NCBI RefSeq assembly: GCF_036173125.1
Contig: NZ_CP108054.1
Coordinates: 8,461,001-8,525,000 of the forward strand
From: Streptomyces sp. NBC_00286
Lineage (GTDB): Bacteria; Actinomycetota; Actinomycetes; Streptomycetales; Streptomycetaceae
Length of the DNA stretch: 64,000 nt
Direction: 5' to 3'
Shown: in pieces, positions 38,501 to 45,821 of the stretch
Position numbering within the stretch: the first letter of the stretch is position 1
Layout of the letters: the number at the start of each line of letters is the position of its first letter
Notes under the pieces: model-generated
Databases searched by the model: none
The model's input: only the letters and a program-made list of their open reading frames with translations
What the model was told of the DNA's origin: nothing
Program-made: the position numbers and the translations under genes

Positions 38501-39203
38501 CTCCGATCTGCCCGCGACGCCGGGCCTGCTGCCCCGCAAGGTCCGGGCCGGTACGGCCGACATGACGACCGGACCGGCGCTGACCCGCGAAGAGGTCAAG
38601 CGGGCGATCGAGGTGGGCATCGACACGGCCCGCGATCTGGTGGCCGCGGGCAACAAGGCCCTGGTCACCGGCGAGATGGGCATCGCGAACACCACCGCGT
38701 CCGCCGCCCTGATCGCGGTCTTCACGGACGCCGACCCCTCCGAGGTCACGGGCCGCGGCACCGGCATCAACGACGAGACGCTGGCCCGCAAGACCGAGGT
38801 CGTACGCCGTGCCATCCAACTCCACCAGCCGGACCCCGCCGACCCCATCGGCGTCCTCGCCGCGTTCGGCGGCCTCGAACACGCCGCGATGGTCGGCCTG
38901 TTGCTGGGCGGCGCATCCCTGCGTACGCCGGTGATCCTGGACGGCGTAAGCGCCGGCGCCGCCGCCCTGGTAGCCCGAGCCATCGCCCCTGAAGTCCTGG
39001 CAGCCTGCATCGCAGGCCACCGAAGCGCCGAACCAGGCCACGTAGCGGCCCTCAACAAACTGGGCCTACGCCCCCTGGTAGACCTCGACCTCCGCCTGGG
39101 CGAAGGCACAGGAGCCCTACTGGCCCTCCCCATGGTCCAAAGCGCAGCAAGAGCAATGCACGAGGTAGCAACGTTCGACTCAGCAGGGGTAACCGAGAAG
39201 TAG
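35559..39203 (+). CDS. cobT: BluB-CobT fusion with ~635-residue acidic N-terminal extension
   Basis: The 1214-residue protein has three parts. Residues ~1-635 are low-complexity Ala/Pro/Glu/Gln-rich and acidic with no recognisable fold. Residues ~640-850 match BluB, the oxygen-dependent flavin-destructase that makes 5,6-dimethylbenzimidazole (VMRERRDIRNGFRSDPIP, APSVGHSQPWDFVV, AARAEGLGVGWVSFFDE). Residues ~865-1205 match CobT, which activates that base with nicotinate mononucleotide (IFAGDHGVHAQGVTPWPQEV, GEMGIANTTASAALIA, catalytic Glu in LRLGEGTGALLA). The fusion joins consecutive steps of lower-ligand synthesis. ATG 35559 has GAGGGG upstream. The long disordered arm is unusual and may be species-specific. 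Confidence 0.88.
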   Translation: MTDTGQVPGEGLPESAGMVEQPGAQAPGAYSYLSETPSEDHEDLLLLPGAQGAWGNEVPPPPPAPVPEVVHEPGPHEMSGRDSGSVDLGGVRLPEPEPASESASEPAPEPATEPAAERESAPEPVAAPAPTPAPQPPVARRPLHLGPPTPDSAGSPVRSLADRGPAGAPAGPMSVRQPGPAAEAPEHRDVPRDEFALQGAVPWGAQAHAGPEVGAAETVVRGGAEGDAAGQGSEGVGGGEVPQVGQESGSGEDAAPQVVEEVRGDGAVGLDGADGFETAHGSEAAYGPEGMQGPEDMQVSADVPVTESVSAESEIDGPVEVADAAGEFEALAEQSAEAGQFPQAPAPEATHASDEAAQATEPAQYEGAAQHEDPAHLEAPAQAPHTPEHPDATHFQPAPAVSHFPQAPETQLPAHANETQLPDHAEQFAETEPQAPVGGAEEAAQPVATEEAAQLADPAEAPAESDAPAPDPADPQHVTPADAAVPAHGMEQAQPEQPVGQFVPVDGTIPTTPHLAPTPPHGMSVPPLPEAEQPAEAAPAAGEEPTPVASETAEPTAPEATPVRELTVEATEVAEGAEAPEQQQPVAAQQPEDLDTLASADQANEAEQSDEAEQSEPEEGPAPVADVANAADVREPTTPAAPGYNDAEREAVLRVMRERRDIRNGFRSDPIPHDVLLRVLEAAHTAPSVGHSQPWDFVVIRSAETRRTMHELAQRQRDAYAKSLPKGRAKQFKELKIEAILDTPVNIVVTADPTRGGRHTLGRHTQPQMAPYSSALAVENLWLAARAEGLGVGWVSFFDEREMVRTLGLPEHLEVVAYLCVGYVDEFPAEPELLQAGWSKRRPLSWVVHEETYGRRALPGAEPHDLLAETVSNIRPLDAKALGEAWERQKRMTKPAGALGMLEIISAQLSGLSRMCPPPIPEPAAVAIFAGDHGVHAQGVTPWPQEVTGQMVANILGGGAVVNAFAGQVGTEVCVVDVGVASDLPATPGLLPRKVRAGTADMTTGPALTREEVKRAIEVGIDTARDLVAAGNKALVTGEMGIANTTASAALIAVFTDADPSEVTGRGTGINDETLARKTEVVRRAIQLHQPDPADPIGVLAAFGGLEHAAMVGLLLGGASLRTPVILDGVSAGAAALVARAIAPEVLAACIAGHRSAEPGHVAALNKLGLRPLVDLDLRLGEGTGALLALPMVQSAARAMHEVATFDSAGVTEK

Positions 39204-39244
39204 CGCAGGTCTGTGGGCCCGCGCGCGGGCTGTGGGCAGTCGTT

Positions 39245-39305
39245 CCGCAGGGCGATGGGGGTCCCCCCGCTCGAGCGAAGCCGAGAGTGGGGGAGGGTGG
39301 GCACA
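39245..39305 (-). repeat. Streptomyces GC-rich interspersed repeat, copy C (inverted)
   Basis: Read on the minus strand it gives CTCCCCCACTCTCGGCTTC, GCTCGAGCGGGGGGACCCCC and ATCGC, identical to the middle of copies A and B; the flanking CGGAGCCGCAAATTGA part is missing. The remainder of the 315-bp gap (39204-39518) contains a GGGGGCAAAGCCCCC hairpin near 39359-39374 and C-rich CACCCACC tracts, but no gene. Confidence 0.75.
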
Positions 39306-39518
39306 GCCCACAACGCACCCGCACCCACCCACGCACCTGCACCCACCCACCGGGGGCCCGGGGGCAAAGCCCCCGGTTCCGGGAAGGGGGCGGGCCTGGG
39401 GAAAGAAACCCCACCCACCCCAGCCCCCACCCACCCGCACCGTAAAATCCGCACGTCAGGGGTCCTTCAAAGCCGCAGGACCCCACCCGCAATGTCCCGC
39501 AAGAAGGGCCGCACCTCC

Positions 39519-40751
39519 ATGGCCGAACACCCCGCCTACCCCGTAGGCCTCCGCCTGACCGGCCGCCGAGTAGTAGTCCTGGGCGCCGGCCAGGTAGCCC
39601 AACGCCGCCTACCGGCCCTGATCGCAGCAGGCGCGGACATCCACCTCGTATCCCCCGAAGCCACCCCCTCCGTAGAGGCAATGGCAGAAGCAGGCGAACT
39701 CACCTGGCACAGGCGCCCCTACGAGGAGGGCGACCTGGCCCACGCCTGGTACGCCCTGATCGCCACCAGCGACCACGAAGCCAACACCAGAGCCTCGGCC
39801 GAGGCAGAAGCGAACCGCGTCTGGTGCGTCCGCTCCGACGATGCCGACGCGGCCACTGCGTGGACCCCCGCGACCGGCCACAGCGAAGGCGTCACGGTAG
39901 CCGTCCTCACCACGAACGCCCGCGGCCGCGACCCCCGCCACACCGCCGCAATCCGCGACGCGGTGGTCGAGGGCCTCCACGACGGCACCCTCGTGGCCCC
40001 GCACCACCGCACCCGCACCCCCGGAGTCGCCCTGGTCGGCGGCGGCCCCGGCGACCCGGACCTGATCACGGTCCGCGGCCGCCGCCTCCTCGCCGAGGCC
40101 GACGTGGTCATCACCGATCACCTGGGCCCACGCGACCTGCTCGCGGAGCTGCCCTCCAGCGTCGAGGTGATCGACGCGGCGAAGCTGCCGTACGGCCGGT
40201 TCATGGCCCAGGAGGCCATCAACAACGCGCTGATCGAGCACGCCAAGCAGGGCAAGTCGGTCGTACGGCTCAAGGGCGGCGACCCCTTCGTCTACGGGCG
40301 CGGCATGGAGGAGGTTCAGGCGCTGGCCGAGGCCGGCATCCCCTGCACGGTCGTGCCCGGCATCTCCAGCTCGATCTCGGTCCCGGGCGCCGCGGGCATC
40401 CCGGTCACCCACCGGGGCGTCGCCCACGAGTTCACCGTGGTCAGCGGTCACATCGCGCCCGACGACGAGCGTTCCCTGGTCGACTGGCCGTCCGTGGCCC
40501 GGCTGACCGGCACGCTGGTGATCCTCATGGGGGTCAGTACGATTCCGAAGGTCGCCGAGACGCTCATCGCACACGGCAAGTCCCCGGACACGCCCGTCGC
40601 CCTGGTCCAGGAGGGCACGACGGCCGCCCAGCGCCGGGTCGACGCGACCCTCGAAACGGTGGCGGAGACCGTACGCGCCCAGGACGTGAAGCCCCCGGCG
40701 GTCATCGTCATCGGCGACGTGGTGAACGTAGGCCCGAAGCCCTCCGCGTAA
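39519..40751 (+). CDS. cobA: Uroporphyrinogen-III C-methyltransferase with precorrin-2 dehydrogenase domain (CysG-like)
   Basis: The 410-residue protein joins an N-terminal NAD-binding precorrin-2 oxidase/chelatase domain (RRVVVLGAGQVAQRRLPALI) to a C-terminal SUMT domain (VALVGGGPGDPDLITVRG, VVRLKGGDPFVYGRG, CTVVPGISSSISVPGAAGIP, VTHRGVAHEF). It methylates uroporphyrinogen III at C2 and C7 to precorrin-2, feeding both corrin and siroheme. The N-terminal domain is shorter than in enteric CysG. ATG 39519 has GAAGGG upstream; ATG 39492 is an alternative. Its position beside cobT and cobL fits cobamide supply. Confidence 0.9.
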   Translation: MAEHPAYPVGLRLTGRRVVVLGAGQVAQRRLPALIAAGADIHLVSPEATPSVEAMAEAGELTWHRRPYEEGDLAHAWYALIATSDHEANTRASAEAEANRVWCVRSDDADAATAWTPATGHSEGVTVAVLTTNARGRDPRHTAAIRDAVVEGLHDGTLVAPHHRTRTPGVALVGGGPGDPDLITVRGRRLLAEADVVITDHLGPRDLLAELPSSVEVIDAAKLPYGRFMAQEAINNALIEHAKQGKSVVRLKGGDPFVYGRGMEEVQALAEAGIPCTVVPGISSSISVPGAAGIPVTHRGVAHEFTVVSGHIAPDDERSLVDWPSVARLTGTLVILMGVSTIPKVAETLIAHGKSPDTPVALVQEGTTAAQRRVDATLETVAETVRAQDVKPPAVIVIGDVVNVGPKPSA

Positions 40752-40815
40752 CCCGTGGTAACCCAACTCTGTCCGAGCCGTTGGCACCGCACCCGGGACA
40801 AGGCAGTATCGCTCT

Positions 40816-41634
40816 GTGGCCGATCTCATCACCGTTGAGGAACCCGACGACCCGCGCCTGCGCGACTACACGGGCCTGACCGACGTCGAGCTGCGCCGCA
40901 AGCGCGAGCCCGCCGAGGGCCTGTTCATCGCCGAGGGCGAGAAGGTCATCAGACGGGCCAAGGACGCCGGTTACGAGATGCGCTCGATGCTGCTCTCCGC
41001 CAAGTGGGTCGACGTCATGCGCGACGTCATCGACGAACTCCCGGCCCCGGTGTACGCGGTGAGCCCGGAACTCGCCGAGCAGGTCACCGGCTACCACGTA
41101 CACCGTGGCGCCCTCGCCTCCATGCAGCGCAAACCGCTGCCGACCCCCGACGACCTGCTCCAGACGGCCCGCAGAGTGGTCGTCATGGAGTCGGTCAACG
41201 ACCACACCAACATCGGCGCGATCTTCCGCTCCGCCGCCGCCCTCGGCATGGACGCGGTCCTCCTCTCACCGGACTGCGCGGACCCGCTCTACCGCCGCAG
41301 CGTGAAGGTCTCCATGGGCGCGGTCTTCTCCGTCCCGTACGCGCGTCTCGACACCTGGCCCAAGGGCCTGGAGACGGTCCGCGAGGCAGGTTTCGCCCTC
41401 CTCGCGCTCACTCCGGACGAGAAGGCCAAAAGCCTCGACGAGGTCGCCCCGCACCGGATGGACCGGGTCGCCCTGATGCTGGGCGCGGAGGGCGACGGCC
41501 TGTCCACCCAAGCCCTGGTGGCCGCAGACGAATGGGTCCGCATCCCGATGGCCCACGGGGTGGACTCGCTGAATGTGGGTGCAGCGGCAGCGGTGGCCTT
41601 CTACGCGGTCGCGACGGGCCGTCCTCAGCCCTGA
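40816..41634 (+). CDS. TrmH/SpoU-family RNA 2'-O-methyltransferase
   Basis: The 272-residue SPOUT enzyme shows an N-terminal RNA-binding region (REPAEGLFIAEGEKVIRRA), motif 1 HTNIGAIFRSAAALGM, motif 2 ALMLGAEGDGLS and motif 3 IPMAHGVDSLNVGAAAAVAF. It methylates a ribose 2'-OH in tRNA or rRNA; the site is unknown. GTG 40816 follows a -10-like CAGTAT at leaderless distance. The last 19 codons lie in a 69-bp segment repeated at 46887-46955, next to the Ser/Thr kinase gene, so the two genes were probably once adjacent and convergent with overlapping ends. Confidence 0.9.
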   Translation: MADLITVEEPDDPRLRDYTGLTDVELRRKREPAEGLFIAEGEKVIRRAKDAGYEMRSMLLSAKWVDVMRDVIDELPAPVYAVSPELAEQVTGYHVHRGALASMQRKPLPTPDDLLQTARRVVVMESVNDHTNIGAIFRSAAALGMDAVLLSPDCADPLYRRSVKVSMGAVFSVPYARLDTWPKGLETVREAGFALLALTPDEKAKSLDEVAPHRMDRVALMLGAEGDGLSTQALVAADEWVRIPMAHGVDSLNVGAAAAVAFYAVATGRPQP

Positions 41635-41643
41635 AGCCGCATC
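41575..41643 (+). repeat. 69-bp direct repeat, left copy (end of trmH)
   Basis: This segment starts GTGGGTGCAGCGGCAGCGG and ends CCCTGAAGCCGCATC. It matches 46887-46955 at 66 of 69 positions. It contains the codons for VGAAAAVAFYAVATGRPQP, the trmH stop, and 9 bp beyond. It marks the left boundary of the 5.2-kb block 41644-46886. Confidence 0.92.
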
Positions 41644-41684
41644 GCCGCATCGAGCTCGGGGAAGACGCGCCGACCCAGCACCGG

Positions 41685-43730
41685 CTAGAGCAGATCACGC
41701 GGCACCTTCTCGTTCCAAGTGCGGGAGAAGACGCGGCGGTCGGTCTCGTACGCGTCCAAGGTCGCGTCTACGAAGAAGTCCTGCTCGTCGCATGTGAGCT
41801 CGGTGTGCGTCACCACCCGTACGTCCCAGTTGTCTCGCCGGAATCGCATGGTCCAAGTGGATTCGCCGCCGACCGAGGTGAAGTCGTCGGCGACCGCCGT
41901 ATAGCGCTCATAGGCGCGGCGGCCGGCTTCGAGGCCGATGTCCTCGAAGCGGACCGTGCCCCGGTCCTTCACGATCTCCAGTTCCGCGTGGTAGCCGACC
42001 AGGTCCCGCTTCACCTCCCAGCGTTCCTCGGTCGGTGTCACCTGACGGGTGGTGATCGGCGGTGTGCCCTCGGGTTCGGCAAAGGGGTTCGGCGGTACGT
42101 CGTCGGGTTCGTCCACCGGTCGGACCGGCAGGGTGAGTGTGCTGCAGTTCTCGTGGACGCTGAGCAGCGCGGGCTTCGGCGGTGGCCATGCCAGGGGCCA
42201 GTAGGACGTGGAGAAGGAGAGCCTGATGCGGTGGCCCTGCGGGAACGCCTGCGCCACTCCGTTCAGCGGGATGGTGGCGCGGTAGCGACGGCCCGGTTCC
42301 AGTGGCTCGGGGGACTCCGTACCGTCGCGGCGGGTGAGATTCAGCAGGCCGTACGAGACGCGGGTCGCGGCGCCGTCGGGGCTCACGTCGGACAGGCGCG
42401 CGGCCACCATGGCGACCGGTTCATTCACCGACAGATCGAGTTCCACGCTCGGTGAGCCGAGGATCTCCAGCCGTTCGGTCAGCGGCTCGGTTTCGAAGAC
42501 GAGTGAACCGCCGTCCTCCTCACGCTGGTCGTACGGCAGGTCCGGTGGCGCGTTGTAAGAGGCCCACTTGCCCGCGAACTGGCCGACGGACAGCGGCGAT
42601 TGCACGGTCATCGCGTCGCCGTCGCGCTGCTGTGCCGGGTCTGCCGCCGGGTCCTGCGGAGGTTCGATCCTGTGCCGGGTGAGCGGACGCGTGACCGGCC
42701 GGATGTGCGGAGAGGGCCACTCCGGCTCTCCGACCCAGCGTCCCGGCCGTTCTTCGTACGCGGTGGAGGGCGGCACGCTGTCCTGCATCCATGCCTGCAG
42801 CATGGGACCGTCCATGACGCCGTTGTCGACGCCCTTGAGCCAGTGGTCCCACCACCGCACGACCTCCTGGAGGTAACCGATGGCAGGGCCCGGCTCCCCG
42901 AGGTGGGGGAACTTGTGCGACCAGGGGCCGATCAGCCCCTTGCGTGGCACGTCCAGGTTGCCGAGGAGCCGCGTCACGGCGTTGGAGTAGCCGTCCGCCC
43001 ATCCACTTGAGGCCAGGACCGGGCAGCGCACGCTCTGGTAGTCCTCGCACACCGAGGCGTGCCGCCAGTAGTCGTCTCGGCGCTGGTGGCGCAGCCACTG
43101 GAGAACCCAGGGCTCCGTGTTCTCCAGCCGTTCCCACCACATCTCGCGCCAGCGGTCGCCGACCACGGCGGGGTCGGGCGGACAGGTGCCGTAGGCGAAC
43201 ATGGTGCCCGCCTCGGCCAGGTTGTCCGACAGCAGGGCGCCGCCCATGTAGTGCATGTCGTCGGCGTGCCGGTCGTCGGTGAAGGAGGCGATGACGACGG
43301 CCTTCAGACTGGGCGGCCGGCGGGCCGCCACCTGGAGCGCCGCGAACGCGCCCCAGGAGATCCCCATCATCCCCGTGTCGCCATCGCACCAGGGCTGCTC
43401 CGCCAGCCAGGCCAGGACCTCCTCGGCGTCGGCCTGCTCCCGCTCCAGGTACTCGTCGCGCAGCACACCCTCCGAGTCGCCGGTGCCGCGCAGATCGACG
43501 CGGACGCAGGCGTAGCCGTGCCCGGCGATGTACGGGTGGTGGATCGAGTCCCGTACGGACGTCAGGTCGCGCTTGCGGTACGGGATGTACTCCAGCACCG
43601 CGGGCACCGGCTCGTCGTCCGAGGAGGTGGGGCGCCAGATGTGCGCGGAGAGACGGACCCCGTCGGACATGGGGATCGTGACGTGTTCATCTTCCTTCGT
43701 CGCGTACGGCAGGTTGGTCACGTAACGCAT
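41685..43730 (-). CDS. CocE/NonD-family hydrolase (X-Pro dipeptidyl-peptidase superfamily)
   Basis: The 681-residue protein has the CocE order: strand-rich start EDEHVTIPMSDGVRLSAHIW, oxyanion and nucleophile region MMGISWGAFAALQVAARRP (Ser in G-x-S-x-G), cap helices, His region LIGPWSHKFPHLGEPG, then a C-terminal jelly-roll (LEILGSPSVELDLSVNEPVA). The family includes cocaine esterase, glutaryl-7-ACA acylase and Xaa-Pro peptidases; substrates are esters or amides. No signal peptide is seen, so it acts in the cytoplasm. It is 47 bp downstream of the ATP-grasp gene on the same strand and probably cotranscribed. Both lie inside the repeat-bounded block. The substrate is unknown. Confidence 0.88.
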   Translation of the reverse strand: MRYVTNLPYATKEDEHVTIPMSDGVRLSAHIWRPTSSDDEPVPAVLEYIPYRKRDLTSVRDSIHHPYIAGHGYACVRVDLRGTGDSEGVLRDEYLEREQADAEEVLAWLAEQPWCDGDTGMMGISWGAFAALQVAARRPPSLKAVVIASFTDDRHADDMHYMGGALLSDNLAEAGTMFAYGTCPPDPAVVGDRWREMWWERLENTEPWVLQWLRHQRRDDYWRHASVCEDYQSVRCPVLASSGWADGYSNAVTRLLGNLDVPRKGLIGPWSHKFPHLGEPGPAIGYLQEVVRWWDHWLKGVDNGVMDGPMLQAWMQDSVPPSTAYEERPGRWVGEPEWPSPHIRPVTRPLTRHRIEPPQDPAADPAQQRDGDAMTVQSPLSVGQFAGKWASYNAPPDLPYDQREEDGGSLVFETEPLTERLEILGSPSVELDLSVNEPVAMVAARLSDVSPDGAATRVSYGLLNLTRRDGTESPEPLEPGRRYRATIPLNGVAQAFPQGHRIRLSFSTSYWPLAWPPPKPALLSVHENCSTLTLPVRPVDEPDDVPPNPFAEPEGTPPITTRQVTPTEERWEVKRDLVGYHAELEIVKDRGTVRFEDIGLEAGRRAYERYTAVADDFTSVGGESTWTMRFRRDNWDVRVVTHTELTCDEQDFFVDATLDAYETDRRVFSRTWNEKVPRDLL

Positions 43731-43777
43731 GGGACCGACGTGCTCCTTAACTCTCGCGGCATCTCGTCACTGTCGCG

Positions 43778-45073
43778 TCACTCGGGCGGGACCTCGTCGA
43801 AGACGAGTCCCAAGGCGGCCACACAGTGGTCGTACTTCTCCCGCAGTTCCTCCTCGTTCGCCCCGCCGGTGAAGATGTGGGCCAACTCGTAGCTGTAGCT
43901 GTCCTGTTGGGGAAGCTCAGAAAGCCGGGTGCCCTCCTCGGGGACCACGTCGACGCGTACGCCCGGGATCTCCCGCTCGATACGGGCGATGTCCTCCGGC
44001 CCCGGCACACGGCGTACCACACCGTCGGTGAACCAGCGGTAGTACCACTTCGCCGCCATCGCGTACGGGCCCTCGCGGTGCGGCATGCGCGGGTCGTCGC
44101 CGAGGGCGAGGCTGACCATGCAGTGGTGGTTGGGCACGCCGTCGACGTACTGGAAGAGTTCCGCGTGCGACTGGGAGTGCCGGGGGTTGATCTCCAGCAG
44201 GCTGATCTGCCGGGTCCGCGGATCGTAGAAGTACTCGATGCTGAAGGTGGCCGAGTCCATGCCGATGCGCCGCATCACGCGGTCGGTGACGTCGTGGAGC
44301 TCCGAGATGACCGGTGGCGGCAGCGTCGAGGGGTACTGGTGGCGCAGGAAGCAGGGCGAGTCCGGGTAGTCGATGGAGTCCAGGACCCCGTAGACCGTCA
44401 CCTCGCCCTGGTGGACGTAGCCCTCCACGGCGACCTGGACGCCGGACATCTCCTCCTCCGAGAGGCAGACCCGACCGCCGAGACCGTCCATCTCCGGCGG
44501 CAGGTCGATACGTTCAAGGATGTGCTCGAAGGGGCGGCCGATCCGGGTGATTCCCTCGCGGATCTCGGCGACGGCGGTGCGGAACTCCTGTTCGTCCCGG
44601 ACGCCGAAGGCGAGTTCGGAGGAGTACGAGAGCGCAGGCTTGATCCACATCGGGAACCTGACGTTCTCGGGCGGGCGCGGCGGCTCGGCCTTCAGGTCGA
44701 CCCTGCCGAAGCGCGGGTGCCGGTCGGTGACCTTCTGCTGTTCCAGCCGGCTCCAGTACTTGTGCTCGCACTTGACCACCGACTCAAGGCTCGTGCTGCG
44801 GGTGCCGTAGTGCTCGCTCAGGATCGGGACGAGGGTGCTGACCGGGAAGTCCCAGTAGCCGACGATCGCGTCGACGCTGCCGTCGAATGCGTCCAGCGCG
44901 CCCCGGGCCTTCTCGATCAGCGTGGGCAGATGCACCTCGCCGATCTGCAGTTCTTCGATCGTCAGCAGCTGGTGGAAGCGCAGTGATCGGGCTCCCGGGA
45001 CCTGCCGGAGCGTCGGCAGGTTGGCCTCGTCGAGCCCGATCACGAAGACGTTCTTGACCTTCTCATCAAGCAC
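43778..45073 (-). CDS. ATP-grasp domain ligase, unassigned
   Basis: The 431-residue protein starts KNVFVIGLDEANLPTLRQVP, has a central ATP-binding region (RFPMWIKPALSYSSELAFGV) and the metal-binding end of the fold, ISLLEINPRHSQSHAELFQY (Glu and Asn ligands). ATP-grasp enzymes make an acyl phosphate from a carboxylate and join it to an amine, thiol or hydroxyl. The family typical of this sequence (carboxylate-amine ligase-like) has no fixed substrate. GTG 45073 has GGAGGG upstream. Pairing with a CocE-type acyl hydrolase is consistent with making and then trimming or hydrolysing an amide-linked metabolite; this is inference. Confidence 0.85.
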   Translation of the reverse strand: MLDEKVKNVFVIGLDEANLPTLRQVPGARSLRFHQLLTIEELQIGEVHLPTLIEKARGALDAFDGSVDAIVGYWDFPVSTLVPILSEHYGTRSTSLESVVKCEHKYWSRLEQQKVTDRHPRFGRVDLKAEPPRPPENVRFPMWIKPALSYSSELAFGVRDEQEFRTAVAEIREGITRIGRPFEHILERIDLPPEMDGLGGRVCLSEEEMSGVQVAVEGYVHQGEVTVYGVLDSIDYPDSPCFLRHQYPSTLPPPVISELHDVTDRVMRRIGMDSATFSIEYFYDPRTRQISLLEINPRHSQSHAELFQYVDGVPNHHCMVSLALGDDPRMPHREGPYAMAAKWYYRWFTDGVVRRVPGPEDIARIEREIPGVRVDVVPEEGTRLSELPQQDSYSYELAHIFTGGANEEELREKYDHCVAALGLVFDEVPPE

Positions 45074-45303
45074 GGCTCTCCCTCCGACCTACGACCGGCT
45101 GGCAGGTCTCCCAAGATCGTCGGAGTACCCCTCCACGCGACGGTCAATCCGGTCCGGGCCGCCACTCATGCGCGGTGCGGTGGGTGCGGCCGGCCCTGGA
45201 GCAGGCCCTGCGGGCAGCCGGGGCAAAGGGAGCGGACACAGCAAACGGGATGTTCTTCGGCCCATGTCAGGCTGCGCGTTCGCGGGTTTCGGCGCCAACT
45301 GCT

Positions 45304-45327
45304 GTTTGGTGACGTGCGCATGGGTTA
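45304..45327 (+). promoter_or_regulatory. SigB-type stress promoter before the GlsB-like gene
   Basis: GTTT (45304-45307), 14-nt spacer, GGGTTA (45322-45327) fits the Streptomyces SigB-family pattern (G-x-x-T, 14-16 nt, GGGTAY) with one deviation at the -10. It lies about 38 bp before ATG 45366, a sensible distance. The downstream protein belongs to a stress-associated family, which supports the reading. Confidence 0.45.
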
Positions 45328-45365
45328 CCCGTCCGGCGAACCGGACACAAGGGAGAAACTCTGCC

Positions 45366-45662
45366 ATGGGCATCATCGCGTGGATAGTCATCGGTCTGCT
45401 CGCGGGGGCCATCGCCAAGGCGCTCATGCCGGGCAAGGACCCGGGCGGAATCATCGTCACCATGCTCATCGGTATCGCCGGAGGCCTGCTCGGAGGCTTC
45501 CTCGGCAAGGTGATGTTCGGAGTCGACTCGATCGACGGCTTCTTCGATCTGTCCACCTGGATCGCGGCCATCATCGGGTCCGTCATCCTCCTCGCGCTGT
45601 ACCGGCTGTTCACCACCCGCGGCCACGGGCGCGGACATCGGCGCGGACACGTCCATGCGTGA
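45366..45662 (+). CDS. GlsB/YeaQ/YmgE-family stress membrane protein
   Basis: The 98-residue protein is a standard three-helix member of the family (MGIIAWIVIGLLAGAIAKAL, GIIVTMLIGIAGGLLGGFLG, STWIAAIIGSVILLALYRLF) with the conserved GKDPGG between helices 1 and 2. The C-terminus is Gly/His/Arg-rich (RGHGRGHRRGHVHA), possibly metal-binding. The function is unproven although it is induced by stress in several bacteria. A SigB-like promoter is upstream and a strong hairpin follows. It lies inside the repeat-bounded block. Confidence 0.88.
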   Translation: MGIIAWIVIGLLAGAIAKALMPGKDPGGIIVTMLIGIAGGLLGGFLGKVMFGVDSIDGFFDLSTWIAAIIGSVILLALYRLFTTRGHGRGHRRGHVHA

Positions 45663-45714
45663 CGGGCCCGAGTAGCCGACGTGGCCAGGTGCACAGCGAG
45701 ATGAAGTGAAGTAC

Positions 45715-45752
45715 GCGAGCGCGCCCCCGTCTTCATGCGGGGGCGCGCTCGC
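45715..45752. terminator. Perfect 15-bp hairpin after the GlsB-like gene
   Basis: GCGAGCGCGCCCCCG (45715-45729) pairs with CGGGGGCGCGCTCGC (45738-45752) around an 8-nt loop. It lies 53 bp after the stop at 45662 and before the topoisomerase gene. There is no T-run, as is common for Streptomyces terminators. Confidence 0.7.
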
Positions 45753-45821
45753 AGGTCCGGCGGGCCGTGCACTGGGCGAGTCGGTACTTTGAGCGCCGCA
45801 GGTGTGTCCAAGGAGGTTGCG

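Noticed and set aside
35436..39041. A 1201-codon open frame antisense to the BluB-CobT gene
   Set aside because: High-GC codon bias creates long antisense frames; the translation has no domains and the sense strand has clear enzyme motifs.
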